Shown: positions 1 to 15,786 of the stretch, piece after piece
Layout of the letters: the number at the start of each line of letters is the position of its first letter
How positions within the stretch are numbered: the stretch's first letter is position 1
Assembly: GCF_000801105.2 (NCBI RefSeq)
Contig: NC_079515.1
Location: 31,705,407-31,769,406 of the forward strand
Direction: 5' to 3'
DNA length: 64,000 nucleotides
Origin: Raphanus sativus
Taxonomy: Eukaryota > Streptophyta > Magnoliopsida > Brassicales > Brassicaceae
Notes under the pieces: generated by a model
The model's database searches: none
Told to the model about the DNA's origin: nothing
What the model saw: the letters and a program-made list of their open reading frames with translations, nothing else
Made by a program: the position numbers and the translations under genes

Positions 1-802
1 ACCAAACGTGTAGGGAACGTCAGGACCAGATTTAGGAGGAGTGAAGAACCAGAACTTGCGTTCTGTTTGTCCCACACCTACAATATAGTAGTACTTGGTG
101 TCATACTGCAAGAAGAGAACCACAAAATCAGATACACGAAAATATAATAAAAGATTGTGAAATGATGATGATGATGGACCTCTAAGTTTCTGATGGTGCA
201 ATGATGGATGTGACCAGACGTATAGTTGTAGAACTTGTACGTCTTGGATTTGCCACGGGCTTTTAGCTTTTTGCAGCTGTGCTCTTTCCAGTAAAGAACC
301 GTGTTAGATCCTCGTGCTTCTTGCGTCACCCAAGACACTATCACAGCCTTCCCTTCAAGGTCTCCTTGTGTAATGTGCACCTTTTTTTGTGGAAAAACCA
401 AATAAAAACCCCCAGTTTAGATCCGTTGTGTAACAAAGAAGAAAATGAAAATTTGTAGCTTTATAAAATTTCAATAAGCAAAGGTTAAATCAATTAAGAA
501 CATCCAATAAATAACTTTTCTCCATTAGAACAAGATTAAAAGAAAAAAGACAAAAGTGATACCATAACAAAACTCATAAAAAGATTGTTGATTATATAAA
601 GGAAATATATACGTACCTGTTGAGGTGCATTGCAACCAGGAGGAACACGAAATACATAACTATCCAGTGGCATATCAACCGCTGCCTCTAACCTCCTGAC
701 ATAACTACTTGTTGTGCCACCATGACAGAACAGCACTAAGCTGTTAAGAACCAAACACAAGAAAAGAACATAGTATGGATTTAATGCTTCTAGCTTGCCC
801 AT
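1..802 (-). CDS. Purple acid phosphatase, PAP10-like, 5' part (runs off window start)
   Basis: This is the N-terminal part of a secreted purple acid phosphatase, a metallo-phosphoesterase that releases phosphate from organic esters outside the cell. Exons read 617-802, 180-380 and 1-105 (incomplete), all with GT-AG borders. The first 62 codons give a hydrophobic signal peptide ending near FCHGG, then the family's N-terminal block ([19 protein letters not shown]). Exon 2 encodes the fibronectin-like domain ([19 protein letters not shown]), and exon 3 has [17 protein letters not shown]. Exon structure and protein match the complete gene at 1401-3536, so the two form a tandem pair in the same direction. 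No stop or frameshift is visible in the part seen. The metal-binding exons lie outside the window, so integrity cannot be judged. Confidence 0.88.
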
Positions 803-1075
803 TTTCTTGAGTGCTCAGACTATCTTGTGTGAAGAAAGGTCCTCTGAAAAGCTAATCGTATAAAGACGGAGAAGTTTCCTTATGAAGCCAATCCTGCTGA
901 GAAGCTTATCAAGCATCTCCCACCTGCCTCCCTAAAAAAGTTGAATAAAGTTGAACTAACAAGTGCGGTATTCAAGGCGTATAAATATGCACTTATTCAT
1001 TTTTGTATATTTCCTTTGATTTATTGTATTAAAATTATAAAATAAAAAACAGCAAATCAAAATCTTAACAACGAG

Positions 1076-1118
<43 letters not shown>

Positions 1119-1400
1119 ATTATGCTAAACGTATAAGAACTAACGTATAGGTTTAAGAACGTTATTATGTTATAGCTACAGATATATGTTACATATATAT
1201 TTCTGTTTATTAGTTGATTGTTTTATAAATATTAATTTTTAAAAATTTATTTAAATTACCATAGTTGTGTTTATTCATCGTTACAATTTTGTTTTGCCCT
1301 TACACAATGACAGGAACAAGAAATCACCAACATTGCGTTTATTCATCGTTATTCAACCATAAATGATGCATACAACAACACAAATCAGATTCTGAAGTTC
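803..1400. other. Spacer between tandem PAP genes
   Basis: No gene is visible. The stretch holds the presumed promoter and 5' UTR of the partial PAP gene, an uninterrupted AT dinucleotide run at about 1080-1113, and the 3' flank of the complete PAP gene. It is AT-rich with no recognisable transposon. Confidence 0.6.
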
Positions 1401-3536
1401 TCAGGAATCAAAAGAAGGTGAATCATCAACAGGATGCCAGAACCTATTGTAAAACCACATGGTGTCAGCCTCCACGGCGTAACCATCCTGGTTCCTGTGC
1501 CATCCATAGTGAGCATGCGTCCTGTTCTTTATCGATAATATAGCATGTCCAAAGCTAGCTTCTCTGTAGGCAGAGTACTTAGGCTGAGGCTCAGTCATTC
1601 TGCACAAACCAATATATCACACATTCAAAACTCATCCCATCTGAATCTAATAAAAAAAAACTTTGTATAGCTTAATTACTTGGTAGCCAAGCCTTCAATA
1701 TTTCCTCCATCACCAATTGTGATATAGACGGGAGCAGATTGATCTTTTACTGGACTGCAAATGCCGTTAACCACGGTGTATGCTATGTTTGATACGCGTT
1801 CCTAGTTTCACAAATAGCTCAGAGTTGTCAAAATATATAATAGTTTTAAAAGAGACAGGATGAGTTAATGTTTTTGTGTTCTTACTGATCTTTCGTAGGC
1901 GTGGACATGGCCTGAAAAAACCACATCTACTTTGTTCTTGACGAACCACGGCTCATACATTACTCTCATAGATTCACCTTCCATGTAATGGTAATCGTAG
2001 CTGTTGTACCAAGGTGAATGGTTCAGAACAATCAACCATGGCGTTTCTGTTCTGTTAACCTTTGGGAACTCCTCTTCGAGCCACGTGTATTGCGGTGTGT
2101 ATTTACCTGTCCAAGAAAAGAAGTATAAATCTCGGATTTTAAGAAACGTGTCAAGATTTTAAAAGCTGCGTTTACGTACCATATGCTGAATATGAAGATA
2201 GCACGATTATGTAAGCTGGTCCTCTCTTTATCGAGTACCAGAATGGTTCTGTGCTGCCTGAAGCTCGGTAAGGAGTACGGTACCTATGCGTGAATGGCTT
2301 AAACGGTTTGTTTTCTCCCTGCAAGAGTGCATATAAAGACAATCCATCTCAATGTCAGTCTAGTCCATGTAATGCCAAAACATAGAGGGAGCAAGAAGCT
2401 TTACAATCTCGGGAGCAAAATCTAGTTCATGGTTTCCTGTAGTCCAAATCCAAGGCTGATAAGCTGTACTTCTTTCGGCAAATCTTCCCCAACTGTCCCA
2501 TCTATTATTGTCATGATTTGGATAATTATCAGCATATGAGAGATCACCAACGAACAAAACTGCTTGCCCTTTTTTAGGGCTCTTCTCATAATGTGTTAAG
2601 GTTATGTTTGAGTCAAAAGTCTGTCCAAGATCCCCTGCAACAACAACAATTTGCAAATCAAGTTCAAGCCCAAACGTGTAGGGAACGTCAAGACCATGAA
2701 TATGTTTTCAGGACAATTAATTAATTACCAATGAGACCAAACGTGTAGGGAACGTCAGGACCGACTTTAGGAGGAGTGAAGAACCAAAACTTGCGCTCTG
2801 TTTGTCCCACACCTACCACATAATAGTATTTGGAGTCATACTGCAAAAAAAAAAAAAACAAGAAAATCAGATAACAAGAATAGCAAAGATTAATGATGAA
2901 AATTAATGATGTTGGACCTCCAAGTTTCTGATGGTGCAATGATGGATGTAACCAGAAGTATAATTGTAGAACTTGTAAGTGTTGGTTTTGCCATGGGCTT
3001 TGTGCTTTGTGGAGCTATGCTCTTTCCAGTAATGGACTGTGTTGGATCCTGGTGCTTCTTGTGTCACCCAAGACACTATCACTGCCTTCCCTTCTACATC
3101 TCCTTGTGTTATATGCACCTTTTTGTTGAAAACCCAAATCACAAAACCCACTTTTCAATTCGAAAAGAAAAATTAATAGTTCTTTATAAACCTCCAATAA
3201 GCAAAGCTTGAATCAACCACTAGAAAAAAAAAGTGTTACAAAGAAAAAGAAATACCTAATATTAAATTAGATAAACAAACCTTGACATCTACCTACCAAT
3301 TTTAATAGTGATAAGGGGAACCCACAACATGCAAAAACTCAGAAAGAGATGGTTGGTACCTGTTGAGGAGCATTATGACCAGGAGGAACGCGAAACACAT
3401 CGCTATGAAGAGGCATATCAATGGACTTCTCCACTTTCCTGACAAACTTACTGGTGATGCCTCCATTACAGAACAGCACCAAGCTGTTCCAGACCAAACC
3501 AAGAACAAGAAGAAAGGATAAGAAATCTGATCTCAT
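1401..3536 (-). CDS. PAP10: Purple acid phosphatase 10-like, complete
   Basis: Secreted purple acid phosphatase with a dinuclear metal centre, expected to hydrolyse organic phosphate in the apoplast or at the root surface. Exons 3360-3536, 2918-3118, 2729-2840, 2405-2634, 2180-2318, 1886-2106, 1680-1801 and 1401-1599 join in frame to 466 aa, close to the Arabidopsis protein (468 aa from memory). All five metal-ligand blocks are present: GDLGQ, GDLSYAD, GNHE, the VLNHSPW block and GHVHAYER. The N-terminus is a signal peptide (residues 1 to about 24, ending FCNGG). The start is the first ATG of exon 1. It sits beside MCM4, as PAP10 does in Arabidopsis, which supports PAP10 rather than another paralogue. 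Odd feature: intron 3 (2635-2728) carries a degenerate second copy of the end of exon 3. Confidence 0.93.
2664..2697 (-). repeat. Partial copy of PAP exon 3 inside the following intron
   Basis: About 30 bases (2666-2696) nearly repeat the end of exon 3 (around 2731-2761), including the block caaacgtgtagggaacgtca. The real exon 3 ends at a proper donor at 2728 and splices in frame to 2634, so this copy is intronic. It probably arose by a small local duplication. Confidence 0.7.
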
Positions 3537-6500
3537 TTTCGCAGATTTTCTTTTCCGACCTTCTGTAAATTCCCTTTAAAAAAAGAAAAATAGGTGCAAT
3601 GTATTTATGGTTACTGATCTGTAGATGATTCGAACCTTTTCAACTCTGTTTTGAATTTCTATCGAGTTTTTGGGTAAAATAGTACTTTTGCATGTTTCTT
3701 TCTTTGACCAATGGTAAATTGGTAATCGTGCGTAAACTTGGAAGTATATATTCTGGAAAATATTTCCGGACACACGAATCTATGCTTCTCTTTTTGTTCT
3801 CTTTTTTCCTGTTTATTTTATTTTAGTCAACTGTTCCCTCCGTTAACTATAAGACCCATGTTTTAAGTTTTTCGTATTTATTAAAAAAAAAACATAAAAT
3901 TACAGTTGTCAACGCATAGTATTGTTTTTTAATGAACTACTAGATTTTGACCCGCCCTTCAAAGAGCGGATATATGTTTTGTTTTATGTTTTTTTTTAAT
4001 AATTTAGTTTAATTTTTGTGTTTTTATAATTATTTTAGTGTTTAATATTATTTAATTTAATATATTTTGGTGACTATATTCAATATGTCAAATTACATAA
4101 CTTTACACTTGTACCATATGCATTTCACAAACCATTTTAAAACTTTATTCTTAAAGTTTGCAACATATTATATTTACTTAGTAGTTACCTAATATAATTT
4201 AGTCAAGAATATTTATATCCCAATAGTTCCAAAAATAAAAGTCTCATACTCTATTAGACATGATCTATATACTCGAACGTTTCTTAAATTATTACATTCG
4301 AAAACTAATATCAAACTCAACCCGCAACTAAAACCGAACAAAATTTTTGAAAAATATTTAAAGAAAATATTTTTAACATATTCTGTTATATATATATGAA
4401 GTTGGGTTAAAATGGTCTTCCCTAACTTTTAAGTAGAATCACATTTAATAAATATTTTTATTCGAATAACCTATTTAAAACCCGTTAAACTAAATGAGTT
4501 CATATGAATATTTATTTCTATTAAAAATTCACTTAACCAGTTAAGCCTCGTCAATCATAAAATTAAATTTTATTAATAACCCAGGTTGTGGATTTTATTA
4601 ATAACTAAGCCCCGTCAACCTACATATAAAATCCACGTTATAATTAAAAATATATTCTAATTATTTTAGAGCCCTTAATTTTTCTTTAAATAAAGAAAAA
4701 TAATAGTTGAAGTAAATATATATATCAATAGATTATGTTCCAAATTTAATATAATAGATTTTAGTTTGATTAAATAAGATATATTGATGCATTTACAAAT
4801 TTGGTGCTTTTTAATTAATTTTTTGAACTATATACATTGAAAACAGACAGTTTTTAAGGAGTAGCGGGATAGTACATAGTGATTACATGTACATCATTAT
4901 TTTATGAAGAAACAATTAGATGCAGTTACAAATTAATTAATGTATTCTATAGAAGTTACAAATTTATTTTATTAAAGTGGTTAAATGAATAATCATTTAG
5001 ACGCAGTTATATTTTGAGTTGGACCCGACTAATATCAATTGGTTATACTTAATATCAGTTGGTCATACCAATAAATTGTTAAAATTGTAAAAAGTAAATA
5101 TATTATGTAACATATAAAAAGGAACCCAAACACTTACGTGATGCAACAGTTATTAGTATATCTCAAAGTAACAAAATTTTCAAAGAACCGTAGAATACGG
5201 TTACATTTTCCTTCTAGTAGAAATATATTTATCTTCTATTGGTTAATAATCTGTTGGTTTGACTAATATAAAGAAGTGGTCACCAGTAAATTTGGAGAGG
5301 AGGTTACAAAATATGTGTCCGATAAAAAGTAGTTACAGATACAGTTTGTTTAAATCAATATATGATTTATTTTTTAAGTAGATTACATAAAAAATATTAG
5401 TTGGACACAACTTCATATCAATTGGACATGTTGAAGAATTAATAGAATAGATTTCCTATAATTTTTAGAGTACCAATAGAATTTTAATATATACAAGTAT
5501 ATTTTTCAAAATATACAATTTATCATTAATCAATGTATTGAAAACACTAAAATATTTTTTTTGAAACAAAAGTTTTTTAGAACGTAAATCTTTTAAAAAC
5601 GGAGAGAATAACTTTTTCCCCTATTCTTAATTTTGTTATAAACTATTTATAGTTCAAATACTATTTTTACCAGTTAGGGTGTTCAGTTCATAATTCTGTT
5701 TGAATTTTTGTATAATTTTTCTATTTTGTAGTAATAATTACAAAGCGAAAAAAATTATTAAGTAATTCAATTTTGGTCCAAATTTAATGATTGAATAAAT
5801 ATATAGTTTTATAAAAGCGAACTAATACATACTATTATTATAATAACAAAATAACATTGTCGAAATATTCTTCCGAACTTCATCTAAATGCAGAGAGTAT
5901 ATGTGACAAACTCTAATTATAATCAGACTTATTTTCAGATTTAGTTCGGAATGAACCTTCAGCATAACAAGATTTTTATTGTAATATATCTTCAACCTAG
6001 TTGATATTTTCTTTCTATTTAGGTCAATCTTTTAATATGCTTTTGCATGTTTCTTTATCACTTCTGATCTGTTTCGAAAGTCATAATTTTCATTGGATGC
6101 TTGATTATTTTTCATGTAAGAGTAGCTCTTTATTCCTCATGTATATAGCGATTATAAAGTGAAGGATCTCTTTAAACGAAGATTTAGAATTCTCCTTATC
6201 TTTAGATGAAGTTTTGAAGAATATTTTGTATTATTAACTGAGGTTTAGTTTCTGGTGACTTAAATCAATCATCACTCAATTCCTTCTAGTTATCAATTGC
6301 AAAAGGAGCTAATCAGTTCAAGCCAAAAATTGGAAGCTTCATGGTCCAAAGAATCTGACGTTGTTGATAAATATGAGTTTTGATTCTTAGTGAATACGAC
6401 CAACAAAATTCAAGCAGAATTGTTCACAATAGTTTTGTATATTCAAAATAAATTTTCAGTCATAACTATGATGTAAATAGAACCATTCATCATAAATCTT

Positions 6501-7065
6501 GTAATGATGAAAACGTTGAAACTAGTCATTGTGGAGTCCTTTTTTGAACGCTTGTAATTCTATCAAAAAATTTTTTACAGCACTGAGACAAACTGGCTAA
6601 CAACAAGAGTAAAGTTTATATTCTGATGTTGAAATCATTATTTTTAACATAAACATATTAACGTTATATTCTGATGTTGTAATAAATAAAAATATATAAG
6701 TTAATATATAAAATATGTCTCTCATTTATGTGCAAGGAAGATGTTTATAAGCCATATTCCACTTTTTGTAGAATTTAAACTGTTAACTCCAATGATCAGT
6801 GTCATCTGATCATCGACTTTTACCCGATTTCAATATACAATTACAGTTGGCTTTAAAAAAATTAGTTGAGAAAAAAAAAATTAGTTGAGAGAGATGTAGC
6901 AGCACTAAGAGAGGTATGGAGTCACGAGTTCCACCTTACCAATAAGAGCCGAAGAAACTCAGACCAATCGTATCGTATCGTTTACTTTTCGGCGAATGAT
7001 GACTTTCTCATTTTAGACCATATCTAACCAAATTCAATAATGTTGGATCTGTGGACCCTATTTTA
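3537..7065. other. AT-rich intergenic region
   Basis: No convincing coding sequence. It includes the upstream region of the complete PAP gene (about 3537-3900), a Helitron-like 3' end on the minus strand at 3940, and long AT-rich stretches that look like decayed repeats. Short open frames here have no recognisable domains. Confidence 0.6.
3940..5451 (-). mobile_element. Candidate Helitron, minus strand
   Basis: Read on the minus strand, the left border is a typical Helitron 3' end: a short GC-rich hairpin, then GGTCAAAATCTAG, followed by T (CTAG at 3940-3943). A possible 5' end starting TCTATTCTATTAA lies at 5451, preceded by A. The 3' end is convincing. The 5' partner is a guess from its similarity to the 5' ends of the better-supported Helitrons in this window. 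No helicase is encoded, so any element is non-autonomous. Confidence 0.4.
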
Positions 7066-8121
7066 GAGGGTGTTATTGGATTATGTATATATAAAGAGTT
7101 ATATAGATTTAGATTTTCTAATGATTCTAGTGTTATTCAATTATGACTTTTCAAAACTATATCAAAATCTGATGTTATTGGTTTATGAATTTGAAATAAG
7201 TTGTCAAGAGTTTTTAAAAGTCTAGAGTTATTGGATTTGTTATTTTACCAAATCAACAAATATCTTGTGTTATTCAAAAAAATATGAAAATAACTGTTTT
7301 TTCATGACTTAAAAGTCTGTTGTTATTCATTTGTGATTCTACATATTTTTCTTCACAAAATTTGTTTAGCAAAGTATTGCCTATCGTTCATGTATTCTCA
7401 AATACTTTTTATAATTTAACCAAATTTAAATTAATAACATTTCAAAAGAAACTCTACAAATATTGGTAGCACATGTCTTCGTACACTCATCACCGTAATT
7501 CGTTCACTCATCACCGTAAAGATTGGAACATGTAAACTTTGATATTAATTATAAAATGCTAACTAGTTACAGATGAATGTCGAGATTAGTCAGATTCTTA
7601 AAAAGTCAATGACTTAGAAAATAAACACAAAAACCTTTTTTTTTTAACGCTTTGTATCATTAACAAGCCATATAGGCAAAAAGTTCCAACATATTACAAA
7701 ACCTTGCACAAGAACATATCAATAGATATGTCATAAGAGAGGATAAATAGAAAAATATCAAAGAAAGACAAACGCAATACACGAAGACAGTAGTTTTTTA
7801 GATCAAAAACCTTTGATCTAAAAAAAAATTGTGAGCTTTGAGAAAGAAAAAATATGAACGAGAACAAAGGAAGAACAACAAATGGAATACAAACTGGAAA
7901 AATGTGAAGAGGATAACAACAAACGTAACAACACAATATTTAGAGATACTCTACATAAGTTTATAATTATCTTCAGATAAAGACTCTAACAATTTACAAA
8001 ACTTTTTGACAAAACTTTAAAAATAGAAAAAAAATCTTCATAACTCTTTTAAAATTCAGAAATCAATAAATTTTAAAAAATCATCAGAACTCTTTTTAAA
8101 TCGCAAACTAATAACACCCCC
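7066..8121. mobile_element. PIF/Harbinger-type non-autonomous element
   Basis: The termini form an inverted repeat: GAGGGTGTTATTGG at the left and the complement of GGGGGTGTTATTAG at the right. TTA lies on both sides (7063-7065 and 8122-8124), matching the 3 bp TWA target of PIF/Harbinger transposons. The interior repeats the subterminal motif tgttattg/tgttattc several times (for example near 7130, 7170, 7260 and 7320), which is usual for this superfamily. No transposase is encoded. Confidence 0.65.
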
Positions 8122-8520
8122 TTAATCTTTTTCTTATTTTCTCTACTCCACCTTTTCATGCCAAAAGGTTGTAATTTGCAACCAAGCCTTTTAAAATGGG
8201 AATCAAATCATGTGAAAAGTATAGCCAACTTAATAAGTAAATAGACTCACTACCTAACTTTTTTTGGACATGCATGTTTTGCATGTTAATAATTGATAAA
8301 GGTACACCCTTAGGAAACTGAGACCAAATGAAACATTGAAGATAGATCGTCTTTAAAGTTGAAACTCATTACAGACAGACTAACAACTAGTGAGAAGACA
8401 GGCTGAGCCACATGGACCCGTCAATCACTTGCTAAGTTTCCATACTAATTAAGCTTACTAAATTCAAACTCTAACCACAGCATATATTAAGCTTTTCTCA
8501 TCAGCTGCAAGGCACTGTGA

Positions 8521-12584
<4,064 letters not shown>

Positions 12585-12698
12585 AGCTGATTGGAATATT
12601 GTGAGAGAGAGACAGAGAGAGAGAGACGGAGGAGCGTGGAGTGAGGTTTCGGCGCTTTTTAGTGACGAGTGATGGTTTAGGCGGGGACTTCACTTGAT

Positions 12699-12706
12699 TT
12701 TGGCGC
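12699..12706 (+). promoter_or_regulatory. E2F site upstream of MCM4
   Basis: TTTGGCGC fits the E2F consensus TTTSSCGC and lies about 115 bases upstream of the MCM4 start. E2F sites drive S-phase expression of plant MCM genes. A TGGGCC (site II type) motif follows at 12731-12736. The same site occurs in copy 2 at 20736-20743. Confidence 0.7.
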
Positions 12707-13000
12707 CATTATTACTATGGGCTTTTTAAATGGGCCTGTAGCTTAGGCCTATTATTAATTTTGAATCGAAGGCCTAACTACATTGGAGCAAGGCTTGATT
12801 TTGATTATATACCATTCATAGAGACAACATTCTTTAGATAACCTTTGGCTTAACGCATCTTTAATCTATTTGGTGATCACGCGAAATTTGTTTTTGTTTT
12901 CTTCAATCTTGTGGAAAGAAGTCTTGATCGAAGGTATTTAGCTTCTCCATCAATTGCCTAAAGCCTTCTGTTTCTTGGTTTAGGTGGGACGCCACTTGAT

Positions 13001-13008
13001 TTTGGCGC
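13001..13008 (+). promoter_or_regulatory. Second E2F site with site II motif, upstream of MCM4
   Basis: A second TTTGGCGC, followed by TGGGCC at 13033-13038, lies about 420 bases from the MCM4 start. The surrounding 60-80 bases (about 12978-13045) resemble 12669-12756, so the promoter contains a diverged direct repeat of the whole E2F plus site II module. Copy 2 has it at 21038-21045. Confidence 0.6.
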
Positions 13009-13492
13009 CACTATTTTTAATGGGCATAAAGCTGGGCCTATTATCCATTTTTACTCTTAATGGTCATAAAGGTCACATGCCTGCAGCATTTGCTGAGAGT
13101 ATGCATGCAATAGTTAATCTGATTATCATGTAGTACCACCAAACTGAACTTCTTCACGTAGCTTTCTAATAATACAAACATTATAGGAAGGAATGATTCG
13201 TTGACTGTTCAATCTTGATTCAATCAAATGCTACAAGCTAACTGTTCTTGAATGATTCTTTCTGCTAAGTAAGAGATCATCATAAACGATGATTTCAATT
13301 CACACAAAAGTAGACTTAACAAACTAAAAGCGTCAAAGATCAACACTAAACATCCAATTCCACTCTTATCCAAATCGAGAAAGCAATCCAACTACACCAT
13401 TATTTACAAAGATGATTATATCCAAGAAATGACCTACACACAAACCTCAGGTATGTACAAGAAAATCGAAAACAACATCATCAGCACCTGAA

Positions 13493-13828
13493 TCAGACGC
13501 GGAGCCCATGCTTGCCGGAGAAGCAACCACGTTTAACGAACGCTCTCTTCCCAACTTTCCTCATCCTATCTCCCTTGCTCACGCTTCTTGGTGGTGCCAC
13601 CTCATCATCATCAGGTTCGTCGCATTGATCCTCCTCCTCGCTGTAATCTCCGTACTTGATTCCAACAGAACAACCAGAAAGAACCACCGTCATCCCGCCG
13701 AGCAAACCACCACGGTGATCATCAGCGCCACCTTTGGCGTCGTCATCGGAAGGCTTCTCGTCGTGTTCATCAACGAAAGCTTTCATGAGCGTCGGCGGCG
13801 GCGGCGGAATGAAGTTTCGGTTCGCCAT
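13493..13828 (-). CDS. Small acidic protein of unknown function (copy 1)
   Basis: Single-exon frame of 111 aa that I do not recognise. The start MANRNFIPPPPPTLMKAF has a proline run and is probably soluble. The middle is glycine-rich with a hydrophobic patch (GGLLGGMTVVLSG, about residues 40-52), then an acidic stretch rich in D and E (about 60-76), then a basic tail (KGDRMRKVGKRAFVKRG). The frame continues upstream to 13879 without a stop, but the inner ATG has the better context. It is kept intact in both copies of the duplication. It could be a genuine small plant gene. No signal peptide or catalytic motif is visible. Confidence 0.6.
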   Translation of the reverse strand: MANRNFIPPPPPTLMKAFVDEHDEKPSDDDAKGGADDHRGGLLGGMTVVLSGCSVGIKYGDYSEEEDQCDEPDDDEVAPPRSVSKGDRMRKVGKRAFVKRGCFSGKHGLRV

Positions 13829-14388
13829 TGTCTCTCTCTCTCGTTCTTGCGGTTTTGGATTGGAGACGCTTTGTTTCACCGAAGGAGGAGGTGGAAGTTA
13901 GCTTTTAATACTACTAGACGCAGCGAGGTGGAAGTTAGCTTTTATACTACTAGACGCAGCGTCTTATGTGACTTTATACTCGATAATTTTTTTCTTTAAT
14001 GCTCTCTTGTTTTTTTAATAATCTCCACAGTCCACAGTTATCGATAACTAATTTACTCAAAATTTGATACAGTTTATTTAATTTTCAGTGCGTTAAAAGG
14101 CTTTCTGAGAAGTTTATTCAGTAGTTTGAGTGTATGTTACTCGGTGAAGGTGAATTTATTCCAAGGTGGTGTTGTGTTATCATCAACGTAGGTAACATAA
14201 AAATGGGCTTACCGAAAAAGGAGAGGGAGAAATGGGCTTTTATGCGGCCCAAATATACAACGTGTTTCCAACTCTTATTATACAAACACGATCTTCCTCT
14301 TCCACTCATCAGAAAATCCAAAATAAAAAAATATCAGAGAGAGGTCGCTGCAAAAATCCAAATCAAATCTCCCCAGATTTAAAGGAAG

Positions 14389-15376
14389 ATGTCTACCTTC
14401 AGCGGCGATGAGACTGCTCCCTTCTTCGGCTTCCTCGGCGCTGCCGCCGCCCTCGTCTTCTCCTGTAAGCACCTGCTTCTTCTCTCTATTCGCATCCACG
14501 CTTTCTGGAAATCGAATCAGATTCAAATGGTTTATTAGATAATTTCTGAGATAGATGGTCGCGTTTCTGTCAGAGTTAACATGATCTCGAAGATTCTTGT
14601 TATATCGTTTGCCTAATTGATCAAATGATTATGTGTTTGTTGTTTCCCTGTTCGATCTGCATCGACATGATCATCTCTTCATACTGTATATAATTTAGTC
14701 ACGTTCGTATATCTTATGATCAATGCTATAATGTATGTTCTAGAAGACTATGTAATGTGAAAGTTTTAAACGCCCTTTGTTTGCTTTCACTTAATTTTGG
14801 AAATTGGAACCCGTTTGGTGTATACATAGATTATATTTAGCCAAAATGTTACTTGTTTGGGTTAAGGTATGGGAGCTGCTTATGGAACTGCGAAGAGTGG
14901 TGTTGGTGTGGCTTCCATGGGAGTTATGAGACCTGAGTTGGTGATGAAGTCCATTGTCCCCGTGGTTATGGCTGGTGTGTTGGGTATCTATGGACTCATC
15001 ATCGCTGTTATCATCAGCACCGGTATCAACCCGAAGGCTAAGTCTTACTACCTCTTTGATGGATACGCGCACCTCTCGTCTGGTCTTGCTTGTGGTCTTG
15101 CTGGTCTCTCAGCTGGAATGGCCATTGGAATCGTTGGAGATGCTGGAGTCAGGTTTGTTTGTTCCTCTTTTGCAACTGTATAAATAGTCCTTACCTAGTG
15201 TATTGAAACTTGACTTGTTTGGTTTTGGAAAAAATCTTGGCAGGGCAAATGCTCAGCAGCCTAAGCTTTTCGTGGGGATGATTCTTATCCTCATCTTTGC
15301 GGAAGCACTTGCTCTATATGGTCTCATTGTAGGCATTATCTTGTCCTCTCGAGCTGGTCAGTCCAGAGCAGAATGA
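14389..15376 (+). CDS. VHA-c: V-type H+-ATPase 16 kDa proteolipid subunit c (copy 1)
   Basis: Proteolipid of the V0 rotor ring, which carries protons across the vacuolar and endosomal membranes. Exons 14389-14464, 14867-15152 and 15244-15376 join to 164 aa, the usual length. It consists of four membrane helices in two related hairpins. The proton-carrying glutamate is in helix 4 (FAEALALYG, about residue 141). The start [13 protein letters not shown] and end GQSRAE match plant VHA-c proteins. From the remembered gene order beside MCM4 it is probably the VHA-c5 orthologue. The second copy at 22319-23309 has the same exon structure, with mostly silent differences, so both are likely functional. 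Its upstream region differs from copy 2 by an indel of about 100 bases near 14000-14110. Confidence 0.95.
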
Positions 15377-15786
15377 GAAACAAAACAAACGTCAGGTGAT
15401 GATTATTATTTTTTTCGTGTGTGGAATGTCTCACTTGCTCTCATCTGTTTGTTTGGGGTTGCGATCTCTGCTCCTTCCTTCCGATGGGTGCTTGAGTGTA
15501 GGATGTTGTTATTTGTTTGGTTGGCTAATAATAAGACAAGTGTGCATGTTTTGTATTCTTTGTATTTGTCTTGAGGAACTTGATGATATTTTGTTTGTAA
15601 AGAAGTTTGCTTCTGAAACCATCTTCGAGTGTTGTTATGATATTCATCTATATTTGGTGTCCTACAAAATGTAAGTTACAGTTTTGATTATGCAGTTAAC
15701 TTTTAAAACGAATAAAACATGAATTAACAGAGGTGGTTTAACCAAAGTGATGATAATAACTTTCTGAAGATGACATAAAACAAAAA

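Larger units (their letters stand above)
12585..13492. other. MCM4 promoter and intergenic spacer (copy 1)
   Basis: This stretch contains the MCM4 5' UTR with a GA-rich run (about 12600-12630), the two E2F/site II modules, and the 3' flank of the small gene at 13493-13828. Both flanking genes are on the minus strand. No further gene is visible. Confidence 0.6.

Noticed and set aside
13508..13999. 163-codon plus-strand frame
   Set aside because: Antisense to the small minus-strand gene. Copy 2 breaks this frame with a 3' indel while keeping the minus-strand protein intact.
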